From assembly GCA_029556545.1 (NCBI GenBank), contig JAKQEQ010000111.1:46913-110912 (forward strand): a stretch of DNA of 64,000 nucleotides, read 5' to 3'. The position numbers were made by a program, and so were the translations under genes. This document shows positions 1 to 8,456 of this stretch, one piece after another (positions within the stretch are counted from its first letter, which is position 1; the number at the start of each line of letters is the position of its first letter). The notes beneath the pieces were generated by a model. That model searched no databases. It saw only the letters and a program-made list of their open reading frames with translations, and had not been told where the DNA came from. Source of the stretch: Candidatus Hydrogenedentota bacterium. GTDB taxonomy: Bacteria; Hydrogenedentota; Hydrogenedentia; Hydrogenedentales; JAGMZX01.

Positions 1-299
1 GAAATCGTGTTGCCGCCGGGCACATTCATGACGACGATGCCCTGTTGGGTCGCGGTGTTCTTATCAATGTTGTCGGTGCCCACGCCGGCGCGCCCGATGA
101 CCTTCAGGCGGCCCGGATTGATCAGCGCCTCCGCCGTCACCTTCGTGGCGCTGCGCACCACGAGCGCATCGTATTCCCCCACTATCGCCGCCAGTTCGCC
201 GGGCTTCTGCGGCGGCTTCACGTCCAATTCGAACCCGGCGGCCTTGAATACCTCAAGGCCCTCTTCGCTCAGACCATCCAGTGCGAGGACTTTGGGCAT
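1..299 (-). CDS. serA: D-3-phosphoglycerate dehydrogenase, N-terminal part (cut by window edge)
   Basis: Reading leftwards from an ATG at 299, the first 99 residues match the start of SerA, the cytoplasmic NAD-dependent enzyme that oxidises 3-phosphoglycerate to 3-phosphohydroxypyruvate in the first step of serine synthesis. It opens MPKVLALDGLSEEGLEVF and contains the family landmarks VVRSATKVT, LKVIGRAGVGTDNID and GIVVMNVPGGN, which belong to the substrate-binding domain and lead into the nucleotide-binding domain. The ATG is preceded by a good Shine-Dalgarno sequence (GAAGGGAG). The NAD-binding, catalytic Arg/Glu/His and regulatory ACT parts lie outside the window. It is transcribed divergently from the PilT-like gene across a 559-bp gap. 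Confidence 0.93.
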   Translation of the reverse strand, partial: MPKVLALDGLSEEGLEVFKAAGFELDVKPPQKPGELAAIVGEYDALVVRSATKVTAEALINPGRLKVIGRAGVGTDNIDKNTATQQGIVVMNVPGGNTI

Positions 300-858
300 T
301 TTTGATACTCCCTTCGACCCGCCTCCGCGGGCACGCTCCGCGCGACCGCGGGAATCCCATACCTCAAGTGTGCCCCGCGCCGGCGCCGCCGGCGGGAACG
401 GATCGCAGACTTCAGACCGCATATTGCGCTCTGCAAGGCGCACCCCCCACCGCACGGGTTCTAACCACATTTCACGCCGTCACGGGCACACTACATTGCG
501 TAATTCCCTTTGGGACTTCATGGTCCGGACCGGGAACGCAGCCCCACGGCGCTACAGAAAAACTATCCAGCGAGGGGAAATACAGGCTAGCAAAGATGGC
601 CGCGGGTTGTCAAACAGAGGACATATTTTCAGTTTGAACAGTCGGCGCGCCCCGTACAGCCCCGTGCGCCGCACCAAGGGCGCCTGAAACAAAGAATTTG
701 TTGAATTCAACGAAGTCTAAGCAAGACCCTTGCCTCTTTGATTCCGCTGGGGACTCCGTGTATGATGAACGCGATGACCGTGGCCGCAATACGGGCGGGG
801 CGTTGTCGTACGCAAAGCGCCGGCCCGGAGAACGCTGGCCGCAAAGAGGGGGTCGTTT
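300..858. other. 559-bp divergent intergenic region
   Basis: No convincing gene is visible. It holds the serA leader, a good forward promoter at 738-766 for the PilT-like gene, and a small inverted repeat GAATT-TGTTG-AATTC near 694-708 just upstream of that promoter. Around 507-545 there is a short sequence reminiscent of the apical motif of bacterial SRP RNA; it was not accepted (see the rejected list). Confidence 0.6.
738..766 (+). promoter_or_regulatory. sigma-70-type promoter for the PilT-like ATPase gene
   Basis: TTGATT (738-743) and TATGAT (761-766) are separated by exactly 17 bp. The gene starts at 859, so the predicted leader is about 85 nt. The same -35 hexamer is used ahead of bioY. 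Confidence 0.6.
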
Positions 859-2385
859 ATGAAAGAGGTAGTACTCGGTACGGGCCATCAGCAGAGCCTG
901 CGGGACGTCGTCGACTTGGTCGAGAAGCATCTCCGACAGACCGAGGGTATTCCGCGTGAGGTGATGGCGCGCACGGAGCGGGTGGAGCTGCGCGCGAGCC
1001 GGCCCGAGTTCGAGGGCGAGTTCGAGGAATACACACTGCGCCTTCGCGTCAGCGACCAACGAAAGCAGGCGATTCGCGAGGTCGTTAAGTCGTTGGGCGA
1101 CGCATGCGCGCTGGCGGAGCAGGACGGGGAGGTAACGCTTCGTTTTCCGCCGGAAGGGCAGACCGCGAACGACCACACGCGGGAAGCCATTGACACCGTC
1201 TCGAAGAGCCTGACGCTGCCCGAGGTCTGGCGGGTGGTGGGCGACCACTATCGCATCGACCGCATCAGCGTCGAACTGCTCTTTCAGGCGATGGTGAAAT
1301 ACCGGGCGAGCGACGTCCATCTATCTCCGGGGCATCCGCCGATCTTTCGGGTCGACAACGAAATACACCACTCGGAATTGCTCGGCCCGCTGTCCGCCCA
1401 GCAGATACGGGCGCTAATCAAGGAGATCGCGCCCGCGGAACATTGGGACGAGTTCGAAAGCCAGAAGCAAGCGAGTTTCAACTTTCATCAGGTCGGTCTC
1501 GGCTATTCGCGCGTGTCGGCGTTCATGAAGGCGGGCGCGCCGCATTGCACGTTCCGTTTTCTGCCCGAGGTCATCCCGAGTTTCGAGGAACTCAACATCC
1601 CCGAGGATGCCATGGTGCGGCTGGCGAGTCTGCAACGGGGACTCGTCCTGGTCACGGGCATGACCGGCAGCGGCAAATCGACCACCGCCGCGGCGCTGAT
1701 CGATTGGATTAACACGCACCGGTCGCTTCACATTTTGTCCATCGAGAACCCGGTCGAATACGTTCACACGGACAAAAAGTCGATCGTGTCCCAGCGCAGC
1801 CTCGGCACGGACGTCACCACGTTCTACGAGGCCGTCACCGGCGCGCTGCGCCATGACCCGGACGTGATCTTCATCGGCGAGATGCGGGACCCGGACACGA
1901 TCCGCGCGGCGATCAACGCGGCGGCGACGGGCCATCTCGTAGTCAGCACGTTGCACTCGAATACGGCCAGCGAGGTCGTGAACCGCATCATCAGCTTCTT
2001 CGACCCGATTGAGCGCGATTTGGTCCGGCTGCAACTGTACGATTCGATTCAATGCGTCATCTGCCAGCGGCTGATCCCGCGGATAGGCGGCGGGCGCATT
2101 CCGGTGCTCGAATTGCTGTTCAAGGATATCAAGCCGATATCGGACGGCATTAAGCTGGGGAACACGGACCTGATCCGCATCGGCATGCAGCAGGCCGTGA
2201 CGCATTCCTTCGTGTTCGAGAAATATGCGTATAACCTATACAAGCAGGGGAAGATTACGCTTGAGCAGGCCCGAGAGGCCGTGACCGACGTCTCGATCTT
2301 CGATCAACTCCATATGGGCACCTATTCCGTGCCTCGCCTGGACACCATCAAATACGGAGGTGTCCACGAGGCCTTCAAGATCTGA
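859..2385 (+). CDS. PilT/PilU-like type IV pilus retraction ATPase with N-terminal extension
   Basis: This 508-residue protein is a hexameric secretion/twitching ATPase of the GspE/PilT superfamily, expected to sit at the cytoplasmic base of a type IV pilus or pseudopilus. Residues 135-235 form the PAS-like N2 domain (ASDVHLSPG), and residues 255-370 the RecA-like core: Walker A GMTGSGKS (267-274), Asp-box ENPVEYVH, Walker B with IGEMRD (339-344) and His-box HLVVSTLHSN. The C-terminus is PilT-like, lacking the zinc domain of GspE/PilB. It is about 150 residues longer than standard PilT because of an N-terminal domain (1-135) that I do not recognise. The start has a strong RBS (AAAGAGGGGG). 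No pilus gene is adjacent; gspF and pseudopilins lie 13 kb away, so the partner system is inferred. PilU is an alternative name. Confidence 0.88.
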   Translation: MKEVVLGTGHQQSLRDVVDLVEKHLRQTEGIPREVMARTERVELRASRPEFEGEFEEYTLRLRVSDQRKQAIREVVKSLGDACALAEQDGEVTLRFPPEGQTANDHTREAIDTVSKSLTLPEVWRVVGDHYRIDRISVELLFQAMVKYRASDVHLSPGHPPIFRVDNEIHHSELLGPLSAQQIRALIKEIAPAEHWDEFESQKQASFNFHQVGLGYSRVSAFMKAGAPHCTFRFLPEVIPSFEELNIPEDAMVRLASLQRGLVLVTGMTGSGKSTTAAALIDWINTHRSLHILSIENPVEYVHTDKKSIVSQRSLGTDVTTFYEAVTGALRHDPDVIFIGEMRDPDTIRAAINAAATGHLVVSTLHSNTASEVVNRIISFFDPIERDLVRLQLYDSIQCVICQRLIPRIGGGRIPVLELLFKDIKPISDGIKLGNTDLIRIGMQQAVTHSFVFEKYAYNLYKQGKITLEQAREAVTDVSIFDQLHMGTYSVPRLDTIKYGGVHEAFKI

Positions 2386-2535
2386 CACGCTCAACCGGAA
2401 AGCCCGGCAATCAGGTGCTCGGAAACAGTGAGGGGCGTCTCCCCCCAAATGACGGCGCGGCGCCCGGACGGCAGAGCACATTGCTCGAACAATCACGGAA
2501 AAACCTTGGCTTTTCAGATTCCCCGCCGAAAATTC

Positions 2536-2564
2536 TTGACAATTCGCGCGAATCCTACTACCAT
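2536..2564 (+). promoter_or_regulatory. Strong promoter with palindromic spacer, ahead of the BACON protein gene
   Basis: A consensus -35 TTGACA (2536-2541) and TACCAT (2559-2564) are 17 bp apart. The spacer begins with a perfect 12-bp palindrome, ATTCGCGCGAAT (2542-2553), positioned where a repressor would block RNA polymerase. The operator role is inference. Confidence 0.55.
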
Positions 2565-2655
2565 GAAACATGCGGTAATGCCGCAGTGCACAGGGTATCG
2601 CAAGTCTTGACCCGCGTCGCGTTTTTCGGGCGACCGGGCAGGGAGGAAGATGATT

Positions 2656-5376
2656 ATGCGCCGTGTTCGTGCAGGCTGTGTAACGACAAAGGGGGGCTGG
2701 ACGCCAGCTGCGGTGTTCGTCGTTCTATTGACTGTGGCATTGCCCGCGTGGACGGATGTGGCACACGGACCCGCTCTGGCGGCCGCGCAGGTGTTTTTCC
2801 GGGCCGCCCAGGTCGAACAGGAGGGTGAACTGCCGTGCGTGCCGGTGCTCTGCATGACTCCCGTCAAGTTCGACGTCGGGTGGGAATCCGGGACTGTCCG
2901 CTTCTTTGTGACGAATTGCGAATGCGACGTGCTTGAGTGGACGGCGGCGTCGGCGTGCAGTTGGGCCCAGGTGTCGCCGGAGAGCGGCACGCTGGCGGCG
3001 CTCGAAACCGCGACCGTGGTGATCACGTACACGTACAACGATAGTTGCGACACGCGCTCGTGCGATATTGGGGTTGTGGCGCCCGGGGCGATCGGCAGTC
3101 CCGGCGGCATACGGCTGAACCAAGGCAAGCGAACTACGCCGGACATGTGCGTGGCGCCGACCGTGCGGAATGTGTGGGCGAATGCGGGCACGGTGGGATT
3201 TGAGATATGGAACTGGAGTTGCGTCGATGTGAATTGGGGCACCTCCAAGGACGTCGCATGGGTTACGAATATCACGCCGGCAAGCGGCACCCTCCGGCGG
3301 GACGAACGTGTCCTGGTCGAGGCCAGCGTTTCGCCTAACCCCAGTTGCGATCCCCGCACGGGGCGTATCTATTTCACCGCGCCGGGCCAGACAAAAGAGA
3401 AGTACGGGACTATCAATCAGGCCGGCAGCACAAGATCGTTTCTTGACGTGAGCACGACGTTATTGTCGGCGCCGGCGACGTTCGGCGTTACGACGTTCCA
3501 GGTGTCCAATACGGCTTGCGGAACTGTGGAATGGGCGGCTGCAACTACGTGCTCTTGGGTGCTGGGGCTGAGCCCGGAAAGCGGCACGCTTGGCGCCAAT
3601 GAAAGCGCCTCGGTAAGCGTGGTCCACCTCGCCAATACCGTCTGCAGCAGACGCCAATGCGATATTCGAGTGACGGCGCCCGAAGTGGATGGTTCGCCTC
3701 GGACCATTCGGCTTTCCCAGGAGGAAGGCGGTTCGCCTGTCCTCAGCGTAACGCCTTCGACGCTGAACGTAGGCAGCGCGAGCGGTTGGACCTCCTTCGC
3801 AGTGAAGAACTCAGGGTGTTCGAATATGGTCTGGGCGGCCAGTCACGCTTGCGGCTGGCTGACCTCCATTTCGCCGAGCAGCGGCCAACTCGGCGCGAAA
3901 GAGACGGCGACGATTACCGTGTTGTACGCGGCCAACAGCGGGGACGCTTCGCGTACCTGCCCGATCCTGATCGATGCGCCGGGCGCCGGCGGACCGAAGA
4001 CGCTGAATCTGGTGCAGGCGTCCCTTGCCAGTCCGGTCCTGTCCGTGGCGCCGCTCGAGCACGGCGTCGAAGCCGACGCGGGGACGTTTGCCTTCACGGT
4101 GACAAATTCGGGCGCGGGCACGCTGAACTGGTCCGCGCAACAACAATGCAGTTGGATTACGAGCGTTTCCCCCTCTGCGGGGAGTCTCGCCGCGGGCCAG
4201 AGCACGACGGTTATGGCCAGTTACGGCGCGAACGCGAACGCAACGTCGCGGGCCTGTACGGTCGCCGTCGCCGCGTCCGGCGCCGTGGGAAGCCCGCAGA
4301 CGGTTTCGGTGACGCAGGCGGGTCAAAGCGGCCAGCCCGTGTTGTCGGTGGCGCCGAACGCGCGCACGGTAAGCGATAAGGCGGGATCGACGTCGTTCAC
4401 GGTCACCAACACGGGAAGCGCACCCATGAGCTGGGGCGCGAGCACGGACTGCGGCTGGATAACCGGTATCTCGCCGACAAGCGGCACACTGGCCGCGGGA
4501 CAAAGCACCCTCGTCAGTGTCGCATACGCGGCGAATCCGCAGAGTGGATCGCGTAATTGCTCGATCCTTGTGACCGCGCCCGACGCCGCGGACGGCGCGA
4601 AGACCTTCACGGTGGCCCAGGCGGCAAACAGCGATCCCGTGCTGCAGGTCAGCGGCATTGCGTCCATCGTCGATGCCAAGGCGGGCGTGGCGATGTTCAC
4701 GGTCGCCAATGCGGGCGGCGGCTCGATGAGCTGGTCGGCGAACGCCGCGTGCTCGTGGATCACGAGCCTCGCCCCGACGAGCGGGACCTTGGCCGCGGGA
4801 CAGGGCATCACCGTCGTATTGAATTACGCGAGCAACCTCGACGGCCCGCCGCGAAGCTGTAATATAACAGTAAACGCGCCGGGCGCCGTGAACAGTCCGC
4901 AGACAATCGGCCTCAGCCAAGCGGGCGATGAAACACCGGCGCTCGCGGTGTCGTCCGCGACCCTTGCGGCCGAGGCCGACGCCGGTTCGGCCACGTTCAA
5001 CGTGATGAACGCCGGCAACGGGCCGTTGAACTGGTCGCTTGCGTGGGAATGCGACTGGGTATCGAGCGTCGCGCCCACGGGAGGCGCGCTGGCCGCCGGG
5101 GCCAACGCGACCGTGACGGTCACGTTCGACGAGAACACCGGCGCGGATGAGCGCGCGTGCGTGATCACGGTTACGGCGCCGGGCGTGGACGGCAGCCCAC
5201 AAACCGTGACGTTGAATCAGGCGGGAGTCGAGACGGCTCCACCGCCGTGCTGCGGCCTGTGTCCCCTGTTCAAGGATGACTGGAAGTCGTCGCTGCCGAA
5301 GCAACTTGGCGACCTGTTCCTCCTGGGCGCCAGCTTCATGATCGTGCTTGCGCTGGCGAAAATGCGGCGGCCATAG
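2656..5376 (+). CDS. Secreted surface protein with eight BACON-like repeats and a C-terminal membrane anchor
   Basis: A roughly 906-residue exported protein. After a basic N-terminus and hydrophobic signal segment (VFVVLLTVALPAW) come eight tandem repeats of about 92 residues, from about residue 65 to 865. Each carries a core like F-x-V-x-N...W-x-A...C-x-W-I...SP-x-SGTL-A followed by R-x-C-x-I-x-V-x-APG. This is the BACON immunoglobulin-like fold, usually linked to carbohydrate or mucin binding. Most repeats keep two Cys, probably a disulfide. A Cys-rich stretch (PPPCCGLCP) and one transmembrane segment (FLLGASFMIVLALA) ending in positive residues follow, so the protein is probably anchored at its C-terminus. 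I prefer the ATG at 2656, nine bases after GGGAGG, over 2650, which is only 3 bases away. No enzymatic domain is present. Confidence 0.85.
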   Translation: MRRVRAGCVTTKGGWTPAAVFVVLLTVALPAWTDVAHGPALAAAQVFFRAAQVEQEGELPCVPVLCMTPVKFDVGWESGTVRFFVTNCECDVLEWTAASACSWAQVSPESGTLAALETATVVITYTYNDSCDTRSCDIGVVAPGAIGSPGGIRLNQGKRTTPDMCVAPTVRNVWANAGTVGFEIWNWSCVDVNWGTSKDVAWVTNITPASGTLRRDERVLVEASVSPNPSCDPRTGRIYFTAPGQTKEKYGTINQAGSTRSFLDVSTTLLSAPATFGVTTFQVSNTACGTVEWAAATTCSWVLGLSPESGTLGANESASVSVVHLANTVCSRRQCDIRVTAPEVDGSPRTIRLSQEEGGSPVLSVTPSTLNVGSASGWTSFAVKNSGCSNMVWAASHACGWLTSISPSSGQLGAKETATITVLYAANSGDASRTCPILIDAPGAGGPKTLNLVQASLASPVLSVAPLEHGVEADAGTFAFTVTNSGAGTLNWSAQQQCSWITSVSPSAGSLAAGQSTTVMASYGANANATSRACTVAVAASGAVGSPQTVSVTQAGQSGQPVLSVAPNARTVSDKAGSTSFTVTNTGSAPMSWGASTDCGWITGISPTSGTLAAGQSTLVSVAYAANPQSGSRNCSILVTAPDAADGAKTFTVAQAANSDPVLQVSGIASIVDAKAGVAMFTVANAGGGSMSWSANAACSWITSLAPTSGTLAAGQGITVVLNYASNLDGPPRSCNITVNAPGAVNSPQTIGLSQAGDETPALAVSSATLAAEADAGSATFNVMNAGNGPLNWSLAWECDWVSSVAPTGGALAAGANATVTVTFDENTGADERACVITVTAPGVDGSPQTVTLNQAGVETAPPPCCGLCPLFKDDWKSSLPKQLGDLFLLGASFMIVLALAKMRRP

Positions 5377-5436
5377 CGGACGGCGACTGCGGATGCCGCT
5401 GACAACGGCGTCTTGGCCGGTTGTGCACGTTCTTCA

Positions 5437-5465
5437 TTGATTGGCCGCGTCGGTCCACGTATACT
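5437..5465 (+). promoter_or_regulatory. Promoter of bioY, predicting a leaderless transcript
   Basis: TTGATT (5437-5442), a 17-bp spacer and TATACT (5460-5465). The bioY ATG at 5474 begins only 9 bases after the -10 box, about where transcription should start, and no Shine-Dalgarno sequence precedes it. No biotin-operator-like palindrome overlaps the promoter. Confidence 0.55.
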
Positions 5466-5473
5466 TCGCGGCC

Positions 5474-5986
5474 ATGGAAACGATCCTCGCCAGATACGAC
5501 GCGATTGAACCGGTGCGGACGCGGTCGAGCGCGGCGCTCGACGTGCTCGCGGTGGCGGGACTGATGGCCGTCGCCGCGCAGGCGCGCCTGCCCCTGCCCT
5601 TCTCGCCGGTGCCCGTTACACTGCAAACGTTCGTAGCCCTGACCGCCGCCTTTCTTGTAGGGCGGCATCGCGCGGCGGCGGGCATCGCGCTCTATCTCAC
5701 GCTCGGCGTCGCCGGTACACCCCTCTTCGCGGCGCACTCGATGGCGACCGTCGGATACCTCGCGGCGTTTGTGCTGGCCCCCTACATCGTGACGCGCTTC
5801 CGCGCGCCCCTCGCGGGCATGATCGCGGCGTCACTGTGTGTCTACATCTTGGGCGCGACGTGGCTTGTGCTTTTCCTCGGCATGGCGCCGCTCCACGCGT
5901 GCGCCGTGGGCGTGCTGCCCTTCCTCCCCGGCGACGCGCTGAAGGTAATCGCCGCCGTCAAAGTGGCGGACTTGGCGCGGTCGTAA
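5474..5986 (+). CDS. bioY: Biotin transporter BioY (S component of an ECF transporter)
   Basis: A 170-residue integral membrane protein with about six hydrophobic helices and the BioY signature around residues 36-52 (ARLPLPFSPVPVTLQTF), then GIALYLTLGVAGTPLF. BioY is the substrate-binding S component that captures biotin in the cytoplasmic membrane; it works with an ECF module (EcfA/EcfT) or, in some bacteria, alone. No bioM/bioN, EcfT or biotin synthesis gene is nearby, so it must share an ECF module encoded elsewhere or act alone. The ATG at 5474 fits the usual N-terminus; an in-frame TTG upstream (5441) would overlap the promoter. The minus-strand synthetase gene ends 17 bp downstream. Confidence 0.93.
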   Translation: METILARYDAIEPVRTRSSAALDVLAVAGLMAVAAQARLPLPFSPVPVTLQTFVALTAAFLVGRHRAAAGIALYLTLGVAGTPLFAAHSMATVGYLAAFVLAPYIVTRFRAPLAGMIAASLCVYILGATWLVLFLGMAPLHACAVGVLPFLPGDALKVIAAVKVADLARS

Positions 5987-6003
5987 GCGCCGGACCGCGC
6001 GAA

Positions 6004-8217
6004 CTACGGCCGCGTGCGCGGTGTGCCTTCGAGGAACTCCCGACGCGCCGCCATATGCGCGAGCGCGCGCGCCACGTGCGCGGGACTCGAGAAGATGTAG
6101 CAGCCCAGCCGCTCGAACTCGCGAATCACGACGTTCGGAATCTCGCCGTAGGCCAGCAGGACCGAATCGGACGCAATCAGCAGCGGTTTCCTGTAGGTTT
6201 CGATGAATCCTGCGATCCGCCGCGCTTCCTCGACTTCAATGTTCGCGCCGAATTCCGTCATCTTGTCGAGCCCGTGCTCGCGGGCGCGCTTCGAGAGCGC
6301 GTAGCGCGACAATGCGCTCGCGATGTAGCCCACGCCGAGCAGGAGCACCGCATCCACGTCCGGGTGTTTGATCACGGCCTCGACCGTGCGCGACAGCGCG
6401 CTCAGGTCGTTGCTGGCCACGAGGTCGATCGGATTGTTCCGGCTCCACCATGACGGCAGGATGTCGTCCAACTCGCGCATCACGGATTCCGGCAGCGGCA
6501 TGACGTCGAGGCCCGCCTCGGCGCAGGCGTCCGCCGCGATCACGCCCCAACCGCCGCCCTGGGACACGATCACGACGCGCCGCCCCTTCGGCAGCGGCTG
6601 ATGGAGGAAGATGCCCGCCACCTCCATCGCCTCGTAGATGTCGTCCACGATCGCCGCGCCGGCCTGGCGGCACATGGCGCGAAAGAGCTTCACCTCGGAC
6701 GCGAGCGACCCGGTGTGCGACTGCGCGGCCTTGAGTCCCGCGTCGCTGCGGCCGCCCTTCACCACGATGACGGGCTTGCGCGCGGCGGTGCGCCTTAGCG
6801 CCTCCTGGAGCCGCCGCCCGTCGCGCGTGCCCTCGATATACGAGATGAGCGAAGCAGTCTTCTCGTCTTCGGCGAAGAACGCGAGATAGTCCTCGGTGCG
6901 CGTGGCGGCCTCGTTGCCCGTGCTGATGAAGCGCCCGATGCCCACCTGGTGCAACGCCGCCCAACTCAGCACCGTGCTGCCCACGTTGCCGCTCTGCGAA
7001 ACGATGGACAGCCCGCCCGGATCGGGGTAGCGCGCGATCATGCCGCAATACAGCCGGTGCGGCGTCGTGCTCACGACACCCGCGCAGTTCGGCCCGATCA
7101 CCAGCACGCCCGTTTCCTCGGCCAGACGCGCCAGCGCCTGCTCCGCCGCGCGCGTTTCCGCGTCGTCCACTTCGCCAAAGCCCGCCGTGATCACGATCAC
7201 CGTCGGCACGCCGCGCGCCGCGCATTGCTGGACGCAGTCGAGCACCCCGGGCGGCGGCACGACGACGACCGCCACGTCCGGCGTCTCGGGGAGCGCCTCG
7301 ATGCTCGGGAAGCACGGCACGCCCAGAATCTCGCGATGGCGCGGATGCACGCCGTAGAGCCGCCCCCGATAATCGCCTTCGAGCGTGTTGTAGAGGATGC
7401 GGAACCCCCACTTCCCCGGCGTGTCCGTCGCGCCGATGATCGCCACGCTTTCCGGCTCGAACAGGGCATGGAACCGCCGCATGCGGTCCGGGATTTCAAT
7501 CGGCGCCGACGGGGGAGGCGTCTCCGGCGCCAGGGTGACCAACGCATCCACGGCCACTGGCAAGCCGTCCTCGATGATGAGCGGATTGATGTCCACTTGC
7601 GCGATTTCCGGGTGCTCGACGATCAACGCGCCGACGCGCCGCAACACCCCGGCCAGCGCCGTCGTGTCGGCGGCGGGTTCGCCGCGGAACGGACCGAGCA
7701 GTTTCGCGCCCCGCACTTCCCCGAGCATCTCGAGGGCGTCGCGATCGTCGAGCGGCGCGAGGCGGAACGCCACGTCGCCGAACGCCTCGACGGCGATCCC
7801 GCCCATCCCGAACATGACGCACGGACCGAATATCGGGTCGCGCAGACCGCCGACAATCACCTCGCGACCGCCGCGCGCCATGCGCTGCACCAGGAAGCCG
7901 TCGATTGCTTCGTCGCCCAGCGCCGCCTGCATCCGCGCGACGGCGTCGCCGACGCTATCGGCGTCGCGCAAGTTCAAATGCACGAGCCCGCGATCCGTCT
8001 TGTGCTGTAGCGCGCGCCCGCACGCCTTCACCGCCACAGGAAACCCGATTCGTTCGGCGGCGGCGACCGCCGCTGCGGCGTCCGCGCACAACGCCTCATC
8101 CACCACGGGCACGTCATAGGCCCGCAACAGCCGCTTCGATTCATATTCTGAGAGCGCGCGATGCTCCGAGGCCAACGCCTCCTCCAACAGCGCGTGCGCA
8201 CCGTCGCGTTCCGTCAT
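6004..8217 (-). CDS. ADP-forming acetyl/acyl-CoA synthetase, fused subunits (ATP-grasp first)
   Basis: A 737-residue cytoplasmic enzyme of the NDP-forming acyl-CoA synthetase superfamily, which interconverts acyl-CoA + ADP + Pi with acid + CoA + ATP, or in some members acts as a protein acyltransferase. The ATP-grasp (beta) domain comes first (about 1-235, with FPVAVKACGRALQHKTD and VDINPLI). A CoA-binding domain follows (about 252-350, VAIIGATDTPGKWGFRIL), then the succinyl-CoA-ligase-like alpha domains. The phosphorylatable His is expected at 501 in QSHTGSLAS; SQSGN lies at 407-411. Beta-alpha order is the reverse of the archaeal Acd alpha-beta fusions. The start at 8217 has GGGAG nine bases upstream; a longer in-frame extension to 8574 has no family resemblance. 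No GNAT domain is present, which argues against the Pat-type protein acetyltransferase. Confidence 0.88.
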   Translation of the reverse strand: MTERDGAHALLEEALASEHRALSEYESKRLLRAYDVPVVDEALCADAAAAVAAAERIGFPVAVKACGRALQHKTDRGLVHLNLRDADSVGDAVARMQAALGDEAIDGFLVQRMARGGREVIVGGLRDPIFGPCVMFGMGGIAVEAFGDVAFRLAPLDDRDALEMLGEVRGAKLLGPFRGEPAADTTALAGVLRRVGALIVEHPEIAQVDINPLIIEDGLPVAVDALVTLAPETPPPSAPIEIPDRMRRFHALFEPESVAIIGATDTPGKWGFRILYNTLEGDYRGRLYGVHPRHREILGVPCFPSIEALPETPDVAVVVVPPPGVLDCVQQCAARGVPTVIVITAGFGEVDDAETRAAEQALARLAEETGVLVIGPNCAGVVSTTPHRLYCGMIARYPDPGGLSIVSQSGNVGSTVLSWAALHQVGIGRFISTGNEAATRTEDYLAFFAEDEKTASLISYIEGTRDGRRLQEALRRTAARKPVIVVKGGRSDAGLKAAQSHTGSLASEVKLFRAMCRQAGAAIVDDIYEAMEVAGIFLHQPLPKGRRVVIVSQGGGWGVIAADACAEAGLDVMPLPESVMRELDDILPSWWSRNNPIDLVASNDLSALSRTVEAVIKHPDVDAVLLLGVGYIASALSRYALSKRAREHGLDKMTEFGANIEVEEARRIAGFIETYRKPLLIASDSVLLAYGEIPNVVIREFERLGCYIFSSPAHVARALAHMAARREFLEGTPRTRP

Positions 8218-8396
8218 GACAAAGAACTCCCTGTGCAGGCTTGATTGTTTCCAAGGGGCGATTCGCGAAGAGTGACGCGACAAGATACCCGCGACCCCGT
8301 GGACCGGCGCACATAGTAGCACATTCGCCCATGACCACGGGCAATCCGCTGCCCGGCCCCGAAAGGACGGAAGGGACGGCAAGGCCAAGGACGGGT

Positions 8397-8448
8397 GGGG
8401 ACTGGCACAAGCGAGTCCGCCGCAGGCGGACGAGACGTGCCTGTCCCC
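8397..8448. repeat. 52-bp nested palindrome after the propeller-toroid gene
   Basis: Outer arms GGGGAC-T-GGCAC and GTGCC-T-GTCCCC (8397-8408/8437-8448) pair except for one T-T mismatch and enclose a 7-bp stem GTCCGCC-gca-GGCGGAC (8415-8431). It lies 9 bp past the stop codon of the minus-strand gene at 8457, so it could act as a terminator or RNA-stability hairpin, but there is no U-run. I recall GTGCCTGTCCCC-type palindromes recurring in related MAGs (not checked). Confidence 0.7.
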
Positions 8449-8456
8449 GATCCCCG

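Noticed and set aside
507..545. SRP (4.5S) RNA-like apical motif (GGTCCGGAC...GGGAACGCAGCC)
   Set aside because: It resembles the conserved domain IV, but the GGAA tetraloop is missing, both strands carry an extra base, and the outer arms do not pair well over the expected 100 nt. A covariance search (RF00169) would decide.
3811..5304. 497-codon open frame antisense to the BACON gene
   Set aside because: Composition-driven shadow of a high-GC repeat gene; Arg/Gly/His-rich product, no RBS, no recognisable motif.
5437..5474. BirA-type biotin operator at bioY
   Set aside because: No palindrome of the TTGTAAACC/GGTTTACAA type overlaps the promoter.
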